From Laccaria trichodermophora (taxonomy: Eukaryota; Basidiomycota; Agaricomycetes; Agaricales; Hydnangiaceae): a stretch of 64,000 bases of DNA. Under the pieces are notes generated by a model. That model ran no database searches, had not been told where the DNA came from, and saw only the letters and a list, made by a program, of their open reading frames with translations. Shown in pieces: positions 1 through 9,088 of the stretch (position 1 is the stretch's first letter; every line of letters starts with the position of its first letter). The position numbers and the translations under genes were made by a program. The stretch is from positions 124,001 through 188,000 of the forward strand of contig JACTVC010000036.1 of the NCBI GenBank assembly GCA_018417955.1, written 5' to 3'.

Positions 1-545
1 GCTAGCGCATGTAAGACTGAGCGCTTCGCTTTTGCTGCGCTAATCTGGACCATTTTCCGGGTTGGATAGACCTTGGCGAGGCGATCCAGTGGGAAGAAGG
101 GTGGAACTTTCGCTCGGGGGGGGAAGCGGTCGTCAAATTCGACAATGAAGCGTATGCAGCTCTGAGTCCGTGTCAAATCGGTCGCGCAGATCCGTCGTTG
201 GTGCTCTGCCATTGACCATCCGCCCAATCTCTCCTCTACGGGGACCGCTGTTTCGAGTTGATCGTACCACGGTCTCTGTTTGAGCAGGGAAGAGGTAGGG
301 GTCCACGCGGCCCATTGCTCGTCTTCTCTGTACCAGTCCGGATCCCTAGCGCTGTCGATGGGCAGAATGCGGCCAGCGTCGGAGAAGTCCTCGACGCTCC
401 AGCAGGGGTCCGGCAGATCTTTGAAGGCTATGGCGGCGTCTGGGATGAGGGAGGTATCCGAATTCAATCCTATCCATATTGCGTCGGGATCGGTTCTAAC
501 TGATGCCGTAGCGAGGGGGTTTAGGTGATGAATTGAGTGATCCAT
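1..545 (-). CDS. Third ORF of gypsy-1 (partial, open at window edge)
   Basis: An uninterrupted frame from an ATG at 545 runs off the left edge (181 codons seen). It starts 317 nt downstream of the gag-pol stop, on the same strand. The N-terminal part resembles the broken ORF downstream of gypsy-2 pol (37851-38167): both have a W-x-G/A-L-N segment, then an E/D-P-x-W-F/Y segment and W-x-A-W. Its last visible part (A-A-K-A-K-R-S-V-L) aligns with the start of the C-terminal gypsy-2 piece (H-E-A-R-A-K-A-L-E-F-L). So it is a conserved third ORF of this chromovirus group, probably about 900 residues when complete. Function is unknown; I see no protease, RT, RNase H, integrase or obvious envelope-type membrane segments in the part present. 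Confidence 0.7.
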   Translation of the reverse strand, partial: MDHSIHHLNPLATASVRTDPDAIWIGLNSDTSLIPDAAIAFKDLPDPCWSVEDFSDAGRILPIDSARDPDWYREDEQWAAWTPTSSLLKQRPWYDQLETAVPVEERLGGWSMAEHQRRICATDLTRTQSCIRFIVEFDDRFPPRAKVPPFFPLDRLAKVYPTRKMVQISAAKAKRSVLHAL

Positions 546-861
546 GAGGGCAGTATCAAGCAGGACAGTCCGCTGCAAGGTACGCCTTCCTCCAGTCTTT
601 CACTCGTGGACAGTCCCAACGAATGACGGAAGGAGTAGGAAAGTGAGGAGGAAAGAAGGGGGTCGCAAGGCTGCTCCTGGTTTTCTATGTACATGAGGCT
701 GATTGATGGAAGTGATTGGAATCCGATAGTACCTTGCATGTGTCCCTTCCATTTGTTCTTTCTGAAAAAAAATTTTAGCGAAGGAAATTGTTCAAAAGTG
801 TGCTTATAGATATGAGTGAAGAAAATAAAGGAATGCATAGTAGACTCGGACTTGACGCAAC
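546..861. other. Spacer between gag-pol and third ORF of gypsy-1
   Basis: A 316-nt non-coding stretch within gypsy-1. The corresponding gap in gypsy-2 is 168 nt. No RNA gene or repeat was recognised here. The third ORF may be expressed from a spliced or internal transcript, but nothing here proves it. Confidence 0.4.
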
Positions 862-3800
862 TCAAAGATTGTTCTTGGCGCGATAGTTATTGAGTAGGAT
901 CGGGGAATTCTTCAGATCAGTGGCTGTGCCCCAGGTGTCAAACTGCGGCCCGTAATTCGCCCACCTTATCAAGTACTGAAGTGTCGCCCTTTTTCCAACT
1001 CTTCTATGCCCCACAATCTTTTCCACTTCAAATTCTTCGGATTCGGTTTTGCGAACGAATGAATTGGGTAAAGAAGTGCGATCTTGGTGAGTCGTGTCTG
1101 TCTCGTATTTTTTTAGATGTTGTATGTTGATTACTGGAGAACCCGGATAGTTGTCTCCCATTCGTAGCCGATACACGTTAGGATTGATCTTTTGCAGGAC
1201 TTCGAAGGGACCGATCCAGCGCGGGGTGAGTTTAGTGCCTTCCCCTTTAGACTCTACCCATTCTAATGAATGGGGATTTACTAATACTTTGTCGCCTTCT
1301 TTGAACTGTAGCACTTTACGACCCTTATTGTGTTCCCGAGCCTGGTGATGTTGCGCGTGGGCTATAGCGCGCCTGGCACTGTCCCTGTGCATCTGTAGGC
1401 GAGCGAGCCACTCTTCAGAGTTCGTTCTTCTCACTTCCTTTGCGTTAACGGCTTTAGGGAGCAAGAAGTCAATCGGCGACCTGGGTTCGAATCCGAACAT
1501 CAGGAAATTCGGCGAGGTTCCCGTGGAGTTGTGAACGCTAGCGTTATATGCCCACTCTAGGAGCGGTAGCCATAACGCCCAAGTCTCTTTACTCTCGGCG
1601 ACGAACGCTCTTACCATGGTCTCAAGGAATCTATTAACTATCTCGGTTTGGCCGTCGTGTTGTGGATGGTGTGAAGAGGACAGGGCCATCTTGGTGCGTA
1701 AGTATTTCGCTACCCCTTTCCAGAAATCCGAAGTCCAACGGGGATCCCTGTCACAGATGATACTTTCCGGAAGCCCGAAGCGGCACACTACTTTTCTTAC
1801 AAAAAGAGCGCCAAAGTCTTCAGCGTTCAAACCTGTTGTAGTGGGTGTGAATGTGCCGTGCTTAGTAAGTCTGTCGACAGTGACGTGTATTGCGTTGAAT
1901 CCTTCTGACCAGGGCAAGTTTACGATGAAATCCATCGCGATTGATTGGTAAGGACGGCTAGGTATGGGGTTTGGGATGAGATATCCATATCTGTTGAAGT
2001 TGGAGGGCTTGATTTTCTGGCAAACATCACAGGTCTGTACAAATTTCATAAGGTCGGCTTTCATTCTTTTCCAGTAAAACTTGCTGCTTAGTTTCTGCCA
2101 TAGTTTCTCTAAACCCTGGTGTGCCCCGTCATAGGCTTGCTCATGGGCCTCCTCCATTATCAATCTTCTCTGGTTGAGCGGAACGCAAAGCCTTGGTTGA
2201 TAATCTGCATCCCGGAAGAATAGCAAGCCGTTTTCGTCTTTGAAAAAGCGATGCCCGGGGATCCAGGTTTCCACACTGGACTTAGGGTCATCCCACAATT
2301 TAGATAGGTGAGGATCCTCGCTGTAACCTTTAATCCATTCTTGCACTACCCCTTCTTCGAGGTGGACTAAAACGTTAGGCGGAGGATTCGTCGCGCCCCA
2401 ATATTCGTCAACTTCATTAGTCGGGGCGGTCGCGCTCACGGTTTCAGAGTGTTCGGTTAGAGGCGTCGATTCTTCCTGCAAGGTGTTGTCTTTCCGACTT
2501 TTGCTCCTTGTGTTGATAGCGACTACTTTTATCTCTTCCAGGCAATCGTTGATGCTGAATGCCATAAACGCTGCCTTGCCTAATGAGGGATTCGAGGAGA
2601 AATCGATATGTGTAGGACTCATCTCCAAGGCCATGGTGTCGTCTCTTGCGGGGGAGTCTTGTGGGGGAGGGGCTCGGTAAAGCCTTGATAAAGGGTCGAC
2701 GTTCGAGTGTTTTCTGCCTGGCCGGTGGACAATGGAGAGGTTCGGCGCGTATGCTGAAAAAATCGTTCCCCAGGCTGCTAAGCGTCTGTTGGAGTTTTCG
2801 TAGGTCTTCGCCCATTGCAAAGCGGCATGGTCAGTGATAAGCGTGATTTTCTCTCCCTCAATAAAAGGCTGAAACTTTACTAGACCCTCCTTGGCGGCCA
2901 AGGCCTCGCGTTCGGTGGTTGAATAGCGTGTCTCGGCTGACTTAAAGGTTCTTGACCAGTACGCAATGACGCGTTCGACATATACTAACGTTTCATCGAA
3001 TGTTTTTCCCCAGGACTCGGCTGTAAGACTATCATTCAAACTTGAAGGTAATTGTACCACCAATTTAGGTGGGTTTTTTTCGGCTTCGAATGCTTTCCTC
3101 AACTGATCATACAATCTCGTATTTGCTAGATCCTTGATGGCTATTGGTTGAACCTGCTGCAGGGCGCAACCTAGAGCCTCATCCGACGCGTCAGTATACA
3201 GCCGGTATGGTAATCCTTCCAATGGATGTCCTAGTACTGGAGCCTCTTGGAGAGCGCTTTTGATGGAATTAAACGCTGTCTCACATTCCGCGGACCAGAC
3301 CCACTTCGCTCCTTTACGAAGTAGCTGGAATAAAGGGTAGCAGCGGTCGGAGTAATAAGGAATGAATGCTGAGAAGTATACGGCCATGCCTAAAAACGTC
3401 TGTAGTTGGGATAATTTTGTAGGGCTCTGCAATTCTAGAATGGCTCGCACTTTCTCGGTATGCGTGGAGAGTCCTAAGCGCGAAACCTTGTGGCCTAAAA
3501 GTAAGATGGACGAATAGAACAGATGACATTTGACGGGGGATAACGTGATACCCGCTTGTTCGATAGCTTCAAGAACTTTATCCAGGTGGTCTATATGGTC
3601 TTCGTAAGTTTTCGAATAGATCACGATATCGTCTATGTAGACTAAACAGAAAATCCATAGGTAAGGGGCTAAGATCCCTTGCATCACGCGTTGGAAGATA
3701 GAGGGCCCGTTCCGTAACCCAAATGGCATTCGTTTAAACTGAAACAGCCCTCTGTGAGTTCTAAAAGCTGTTTTCTCAACATCCTCTTCGTCCATTTCCA

Positions 3801-6800
3801 GTTGAGTAAAGCCCGAGAGCGCGTCTAATGAGGACAGAACTTGCGCGCCTGATAACGACGATAAGATTTCCGATTGTCTTGGAATAGGAAATTCGTCAGG
3901 TACTGTTGCTGCGTTGAGTTTACGGTAGTCGACGCAGAACCGCGGCTTGCCATTCCGATATGCAATTACGACCGGAGCGCTCCAGGGACTCTTGGAGGGT
4001 TCGATCACGTCCAATTCAAACCACTTGTCTAGTTGTTCGTCCATGACCGCCCTTTTCGCAGGTGAAGCCCCATACATTGGTACGGCGATTGGGACTTGTC
4101 CATCGACGGTCCTGATGTGGACTTTACTCGGGTGGTGTCCCAGGCGTCCGTCGAATCCAAAAGCCCTCTGGCGTTTCTTCAGCATCTGCCAAGCTCTTTC
4201 CTTCAGATTCTCCGGTAAAGACCCTACGTCCAGGTACTCTTCCATATTTCGGGAGGGATAGTCTGTTAAATCGGGGAGTTCAGCTGTTTTAGGACCGAAA
4301 AGTTCAGGCTCCTCTGGTTCTTTTGGCTCATCTTCCTCTCCTTTCGTATTTTCACTGGTAACGTCCTCTGGAGGCGGTGACTGATGGAGCTGGTCGTTTG
4401 ATATGGCGATAATAGCCGCTACCGCCTGTGCAGATCTAGCCAACTTATCAAATTCTTCATGGGTATGAGGTACATCAAAGAATTCTTCTGGATCGGACAA
4501 ATAGCCGATGATGTCGCCCTTCCTGATGACTTTCGGATGAGGGGAGGGATTAGAAACAGGGACCCATGGGTCTGAAGTGGAAATAAGTACATTCGGCACT
4601 AGGAATGGCGAGTCGTTGGCGGAAGCTAGTACATTTTTCTCGACCAACCAAGTCCTATCTTCTTCAAAATGTCCCTCTACACGGATCCGTCGACATTCAT
4701 CTGGTTTTATACGATAGTCTTCGGCAGCTCTCACTGTTCTTTGTTCTAAACCGAGTCTCTTCTTTTGTCTGGATTTCTTGGCTTTATTCCGTTTATGAAG
4801 CTTCGATTTAACAAAGCTAGCGACAGCGCAGGCACTCTGACGCATTCTATCGAAGTCTTTAGAGCGACTTACACCCCTGGCTGGAACTGTATACGTAACT
4901 CCTGCGAAGTTCACCACGGAGCGGAAGTCGACTTTGTGGGCTACTAGGAGTTCATAATTGATGTGATAATCCTCCCCGAGCAATATAGGTACTGTCATGT
5001 TTGGAACCACATATGCTTCAGCTTCGGTCTCTATAAGAACGCCTTCTGAAGATTCCATGATAATCGGTATACGAACGTAGCCTTGGATTGTTGAGTCTTT
5101 GTCGGTTAGCTGCCATAAGTTCATCTTCATTCCTTTCTGACATGCAGGGCGGTCTTTTAAGGATTCTAGGTACTCCTGGGAGATTAACGTCACGTCCGCG
5201 CATGAATCCAATCTGAGGTCAACGCGATCATTCCTGGTAGATCCTACCCAACCCTGTACAGCCACCACAGAAACTCCTGCTGCAGAAGCACCCGCAGGCG
5301 CGAACCTCCTTTTCTTCAGCTTGATTCTGATATCGGGAATGGGAGGTTCTCTGGATTCCGCGGCGAAGGAATACGAATTCTCGTCTGTGTCGGAAGCTGG
5401 TGGACTAGATCCCTGGGCTCGAAAAGGTTCGTCGGTCTCGTGTTCAGCAGGGGGCGATCTAAAGTTTGGTTCCACGTTCTCGGTTCTTTCATGGGGCCGT
5501 AGAGTCTCCCTGTCCGATTCCACTTCCTCCAGCAAGTCTTTGAACGCTTTTGGCTTAGACTTTTGGGCTAGCCAATCTTCGTCCTCTATTTCCTCCATCG
5601 TGGTATGCAGTGGAGCCTTAGACGGCTCACGCATTCCGGACTTACTCGCTCCTAACGCAGTTACCTGTGCCAGGAGGGATGCCGCTTTAAAACCCTGTTG
5701 CTGCGATGAAGTCTCTTCAGGTAACGGTTCAGTATCAATCCCTACTTCGGCCAACCTTTCGTTCAAAAGAATCGAATAAGCTGTAGCGTACGTCTTTTCC
5801 GAATCGTCCTCAGGCCAAACTTCTGTGACATTTGCTGATCGTTTAACCCTTTCAAAGTATACGTTCCAGTCTGGGCATTCCTTGTCCCAGTGGTTGGCAC
5901 TTCCGCAAACTTTGCAAGGGGAAGGTGGCATCTTCCCCATCCTTGTCATGACATGATCGTTCTTAGGAAATGGGTACCCTCCCTTAGGTGGTGGACGTTG
6001 ACGTTGCCGGAGTACTTGATACGCTTCGTGTAACAGGTGATGAGAAGCGTTGAAGTCGCGAAGGGAGGCAGTAATATCTTCGTTAGCTACAGGATTTCCC
6101 TCCGAAACATTTAAGGTCAAGTTCGCGCGGCGCGGAAAAGATCGTTGATTTTCTTGCACGAATCCCATCTGCTTTAGTTGTGCTGCTATCTGATCAATCG
6201 ACGACGTCTGACTCGGACCGTTCCTCGAGATACGGTAGGCTTCGAGTAGGGCCTCTTCGTGTTCCGTGACTCGCGAATATAATTCACTCGAGTCTTTGAT
6301 GCTACTTACCAATAAGATTGGTCCCCAGCTGATGGGGGCTTTCCTCATGATATAGAAAACCTCCAACGGGCCTCCCGAATTGACTGACAAAAGCATTCGA
6401 GTGTATATTATGCGTCTAAGAACGAAGTCCGAGGGTGATTCACGCTCATGGTTTCTTTCACGGAACGTCTGGGAGTTATAATAATTGTTCATTTTAATCT
6501 GCCATCGGTGCCCTAGGTAACCGTCCTTGACACCTTTCAGAAATTTGAGGTAATGAGAGCGCATATAGCTCTGGTGGGTGGTCGGTAAAGTAACGAACCA
6601 CTTTTTTACTGGTGAGCCATCCTTTAAACGAAACCATAGCCAATAACCGAGTGCCTCCAGGATCCATCCCCCTAGATGCGCTAGTTGTTGGACCTGCCAG
6701 AAGTATTCGATAGCGGTCCAGTGATTGCCGTCCCATTCCGGCAATTGTTCCACTTTGAGTTCGGTTTTCATTGTAGCTGGCATATTGCCATAAGGCGCAG

Positions 6801-8259
6801 GAGGTCCGAATTGATTTCCGTTTCCTGGATAAGGAGGTTCTCCGCCACCACCCCCTCCTCCAGGGTTGCCGCCTCCTCCTCCTGAAGGTGGTTGGCCACC
6901 TGGTGAGGGGAAGTTAGGATTATTAGCAAGAGGGGGATTCGGAGAAAATCCTCCTCCTCCATGCCCTCCACCGCCTCCTCCGCCACCGTTGCCACCTCCT
7001 CCTGGGGGACCTCCATTGTTGTGGTGAGGAGGGCCTCCCTGAGCATTCGGAAAGTCGTTGTTTCCTAAGGAGAGATTGTTGCTTTGTGACGGTGGATCGA
7101 AGGAGTTGGATACATGGGCGTTCTCCCCAACGTCGCGTTTGGAGAGAACCATGACGTTCGACGGTTGACTCGTCGCTGCAGAGTGATTCCTGACGTTATC
7201 CGCGAAGACGGTTCGAGATGGGGTCGCTAACCCCACTGTAACGTCTTGTGATGAAACGGGGTTTGCGGCAGACATGTCGCCCGGAGTAGAGAAAAAGGGA
7301 GCGGAAGGAGTGCTTGAGGTGTCGAAGAATTTGTTATTGGTGCGGAAGGGGGTTTGAAATCCGAAGGAGAGTTCTGTGCTCCCTTCCACATCCCTTCCTT
7401 GCTCAATACTAGAGAACTTCTCCTCCCACGGGGGTGTATCCTCCCAATCAACCTTCTTCTTCCCAGCTGAAACGTCCGATCTCAAGGGTTGGGAAGGTTG
7501 AGGCTCTCCTCTCGCAGGAAGAGGCTGAGTAGGATGGACTACGCACCACGATCGACCTTGAGCGACAGCCGCTAGAGCTCCAGCCGTCAGTTGCTCTTGG
7601 TGACGTGGAAACTTTTGAAGCATAAGCCTCATGCGCCCGTCAATGCTACTAGTATTGTCGAGCTCTTCATGGAGCTCTGGGGCTGTCGAAATGGGCGATA
7701 AAGGAGCTTCGAGATGTTGGTACTGCGCTTCGTACTTGGCGACAGTCTGCTGAGCGGCAAGCAGCCGTCTGAGTAGGATCCCGTAAGCTACTTCTAGTTG
7801 CGATCTACTTTCGCAACCTTGTAGGACGACGGTCATCGTTTCTTCAGGGTCGATTCGAAAAGCTGTAGTACGTTCTTCTATTAATTCTGACATCTTGTCG
7901 AGGAACGTTTGCAGTTCGGTAACCGCTCGTAGTATGCGCCTGAGACAAGAGTCTGATAGACAAATCCTGGTATCTGGATCCGAATCGTCGTCTTTGACGA
8001 CGATGTCTTTCATCTTGAGGTTAGGTTGTTGTAGAATCCATGAGACTTCAGCAGCTGTCGAAAAATTCGAACCTTGTTCGCGGTTATATTCCAAAATGAG
8101 GCTGTACATAGGGGATAGAGCGTATCCCCTTTCCATGCCGAGGCGATGATTTCCTGAGCTCTCAAGTGCGGCATTAGCTGGTGTCGAGGAGTGCGACGGA
8201 TTGGGAACTCCCGAGCCAGGAGGATGATTCAAAGGGAGAGATGAAGAGTCGCCCGTCAT
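862..8259 (-). CDS. Gag-pol polyprotein of Ty3/gypsy chromovirus (gypsy-1), intact
   Basis: A single 2465-residue frame encodes all retrotransposon enzymes. In order: Gag with a Gly/Pro-rich stretch (about residues 400-485) and a capsid-like region; a CCHC zinc knuckle at C782, C785, H790, C795; an aspartic protease with D1018-S-C (D-S-C instead of the usual D-S/T-G); reverse transcriptase with Y-I-D-D at 1541-1544; RNase H with T-D-A-S near 1689; integrase with an H-H-C-C finger and D2110, D2170, E2206 (exactly D,D-35-E); and a C-terminal chromodomain (about 2407-2460) expected to direct insertion to heterochromatin. RNase H carries an extra segment of roughly 60 residues between L-Q-Q and Y-W-S-R. 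Start: ATG at 8259, although the frame stays open another 115 codons upstream without a Met. No frameshift separates gag and pol, so processing must rely on protease. Confidence 0.95.
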   Translation of the reverse strand: MTGDSSSLPLNHPPGSGVPNPSHSSTPANAALESSGNHRLGMERGYALSPMYSLILEYNREQGSNFSTAAEVSWILQQPNLKMKDIVVKDDDSDPDTRICLSDSCLRRILRAVTELQTFLDKMSELIEERTTAFRIDPEETMTVVLQGCESRSQLEVAYGILLRRLLAAQQTVAKYEAQYQHLEAPLSPISTAPELHEELDNTSSIDGRMRLMLQKFPRHQEQLTAGALAAVAQGRSWCVVHPTQPLPARGEPQPSQPLRSDVSAGKKKVDWEDTPPWEEKFSSIEQGRDVEGSTELSFGFQTPFRTNNKFFDTSSTPSAPFFSTPGDMSAANPVSSQDVTVGLATPSRTVFADNVRNHSAATSQPSNVMVLSKRDVGENAHVSNSFDPPSQSNNLSLGNNDFPNAQGGPPHHNNGGPPGGGGNGGGGGGGGHGGGGFSPNPPLANNPNFPSPGGQPPSGGGGGNPGGGGGGGEPPYPGNGNQFGPPAPYGNMPATMKTELKVEQLPEWDGNHWTAIEYFWQVQQLAHLGGWILEALGYWLWFRLKDGSPVKKWFVTLPTTHQSYMRSHYLKFLKGVKDGYLGHRWQIKMNNYYNSQTFRERNHERESPSDFVLRRIIYTRMLLSVNSGGPLEVFYIMRKAPISWGPILLVSSIKDSSELYSRVTEHEEALLEAYRISRNGPSQTSSIDQIAAQLKQMGFVQENQRSFPRRANLTLNVSEGNPVANEDITASLRDFNASHHLLHEAYQVLRQRQRPPPKGGYPFPKNDHVMTRMGKMPPSPCKVCGSANHWDKECPDWNVYFERVKRSANVTEVWPEDDSEKTYATAYSILLNERLAEVGIDTEPLPEETSSQQQGFKAASLLAQVTALGASKSGMREPSKAPLHTTMEEIEDEDWLAQKSKPKAFKDLLEEVESDRETLRPHERTENVEPNFRSPPAEHETDEPFRAQGSSPPASDTDENSYSFAAESREPPIPDIRIKLKKRRFAPAGASAAGVSVVAVQGWVGSTRNDRVDLRLDSCADVTLISQEYLESLKDRPACQKGMKMNLWQLTDKDSTIQGYVRIPIIMESSEGVLIETEAEAYVVPNMTVPILLGEDYHINYELLVAHKVDFRSVVNFAGVTYTVPARGVSRSKDFDRMRQSACAVASFVKSKLHKRNKAKKSRQKKRLGLEQRTVRAAEDYRIKPDECRRIRVEGHFEEDRTWLVEKNVLASANDSPFLVPNVLISTSDPWVPVSNPSPHPKVIRKGDIIGYLSDPEEFFDVPHTHEEFDKLARSAQAVAAIIAISNDQLHQSPPPEDVTSENTKGEEDEPKEPEEPELFGPKTAELPDLTDYPSRNMEEYLDVGSLPENLKERAWQMLKKRQRAFGFDGRLGHHPSKVHIRTVDGQVPIAVPMYGASPAKRAVMDEQLDKWFELDVIEPSKSPWSAPVVIAYRNGKPRFCVDYRKLNAATVPDEFPIPRQSEILSSLSGAQVLSSLDALSGFTQLEMDEEDVEKTAFRTHRGLFQFKRMPFGLRNGPSIFQRVMQGILAPYLWIFCLVYIDDIVIYSKTYEDHIDHLDKVLEAIEQAGITLSPVKCHLFYSSILLLGHKVSRLGLSTHTEKVRAILELQSPTKLSQLQTFLGMAVYFSAFIPYYSDRCYPLFQLLRKGAKWVWSAECETAFNSIKSALQEAPVLGHPLEGLPYRLYTDASDEALGCALQQVQPIAIKDLANTRLYDQLRKAFEAEKNPPKLVVQLPSSLNDSLTAESWGKTFDETLVYVERVIAYWSRTFKSAETRYSTTEREALAAKEGLVKFQPFIEGEKITLITDHAALQWAKTYENSNRRLAAWGTIFSAYAPNLSIVHRPGRKHSNVDPLSRLYRAPPPQDSPARDDTMALEMSPTHIDFSSNPSLGKAAFMAFSINDCLEEIKVVAINTRSKSRKDNTLQEESTPLTEHSETVSATAPTNEVDEYWGATNPPPNVLVHLEEGVVQEWIKGYSEDPHLSKLWDDPKSSVETWIPGHRFFKDENGLLFFRDADYQPRLCVPLNQRRLIMEEAHEQAYDGAHQGLEKLWQKLSSKFYWKRMKADLMKFVQTCDVCQKIKPSNFNRYGYLIPNPIPSRPYQSIAMDFIVNLPWSEGFNAIHVTVDRLTKHGTFTPTTTGLNAEDFGALFVRKVVCRFGLPESIICDRDPRWTSDFWKGVAKYLRTKMALSSSHHPQHDGQTEIVNRFLETMVRAFVAESKETWALWLPLLEWAYNASVHNSTGTSPNFLMFGFEPRSPIDFLLPKAVNAKEVRRTNSEEWLARLQMHRDSARRAIAHAQHHQAREHNKGRKVLQFKEGDKVLVNPHSLEWVESKGEGTKLTPRWIGPFEVLQKINPNVYRLRMGDNYPGSPVINIQHLKKYETDTTHQDRTSLPNSFVRKTESEEFEVEKIVGHRRVGKRATLQYLIRWANYGPQFDTWGTATDLKNSPILLNNYRAKNNL

Positions 8260-8649
8260 TGTTTTAGGCGAAGTAGGATTTCGGCTAGATGGAGATTTAA
8301 GCCGAGGGATTTGGGATGAGGATTGATGAGGGGGCGGATCCCGCGAAGTGGTTGCTTTGGAAGTAGTGAGGGGAGCGTCTCCGATAGGACTTCTCCTCCA
8401 AGGGGAATCCGTCGATAGGGGCAGTGAAGTGGTTGTGGAAGATTTCGGAATCCTTGAAGATCCAAAAGTGCCTGAGAAGGCAGGCCTACCCCCCCTAGAT
8501 ACGACGGGGGGAGTCGAGTTCTTCGGTGCTCGGTAGTTGGACAGGGTGGTCGACGGAGCGAAAGGTATAGCGTAGAAGACCGGATGTACGAATCTAGTTT
8601 AGATTAGAAGTCGGCTAGGTGTATCGACTGTTCCCACAGTGTCCACCTT
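8260..8649 (-). promoter_or_regulatory. Gypsy-1 5' leader with primer-binding site
   Basis: On the minus strand the LTR end is followed by AAGG and then TGGACACTGTGGGAA (8645-8631), which starts with TGG as a tRNA-3'-CCA-complementary primer site should. The same AAGG plus 15-mer follows the gypsy-2 5' LTR (60259-60245), which supports the assignment. The rest is leader; the gag frame is open through most of it after a TAA near 8604. The primer tRNA was not identified. Confidence 0.7.
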
Positions 8650-9088
8650 TGTGAGCGCTACTTGACGTAGGAATCACTCAGGTAGTGGGACAGTCGTTGG
8701 AGCACCTAGCGAACGCGACGTACAGAGGTGTGAAGACTCACCTAGTTGATCCAAACGGAATCGTTGTGCGCTCGGAGTCGTGGAACGTGACCGTTCAGCG
8801 TACCCGTGTTCCGATCTCCACGGACAGTCCCTGTGGAGATTGCGTAAACGATTCCTCTTGATGCCTACTTGCGATTTCTCAGAGTTCAGAGCAAAGCCGT
8901 TGGTAGGGCCTTTGTATCCGAACGATACGAGATTTGCGAGTGGTGGTAAAAAGAGATACTATTGCCTCATGTACTACATGAGGTATAAGTACAATGCTTA
9001 TGTAAAGCATGACATAATACAAAGTAAGTAGGCATAAAGGGTAGACTTCGGGGAGCGGAAAGGATATAGGAGCAGGATCTTACTTGCA
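8650..9088 (-). repeat. Probable 5' LTR of gypsy-1
   Basis: Starts (plus orientation) with TGTGAG directly after the primer-binding site and ends near TTGCA at 9088, giving TG...CA ends. The inner boundary is firm by comparison with gypsy-2. The outer boundary is inferred from where copia coding sequence begins; CTACA at 9095 is an alternative. The partner LTR is outside the window, so length (about 439 bp) is provisional. Confidence 0.55.

Larger units (their letters stand above)
1..9088 (-). mobile_element. Gypsy-1: Ty3/gypsy chromovirus, left end outside window
   Basis: Minus-strand LTR retrotransposon. In element order it has a 5' LTR (about 9088-8650), a primer-binding site (8645-8631), a leader, one long gag-pol frame (8259-862) and a third ORF (545 to beyond the window edge). 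The 3' LTR must lie left of base 1. It abuts a copia polyprotein that starts at about 9089 without its gag region, so gypsy-1 most likely inserted into that copia element and the missing copia part lies left of the window. The intact gag-pol frame suggests a young copy. Confidence 0.85.
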
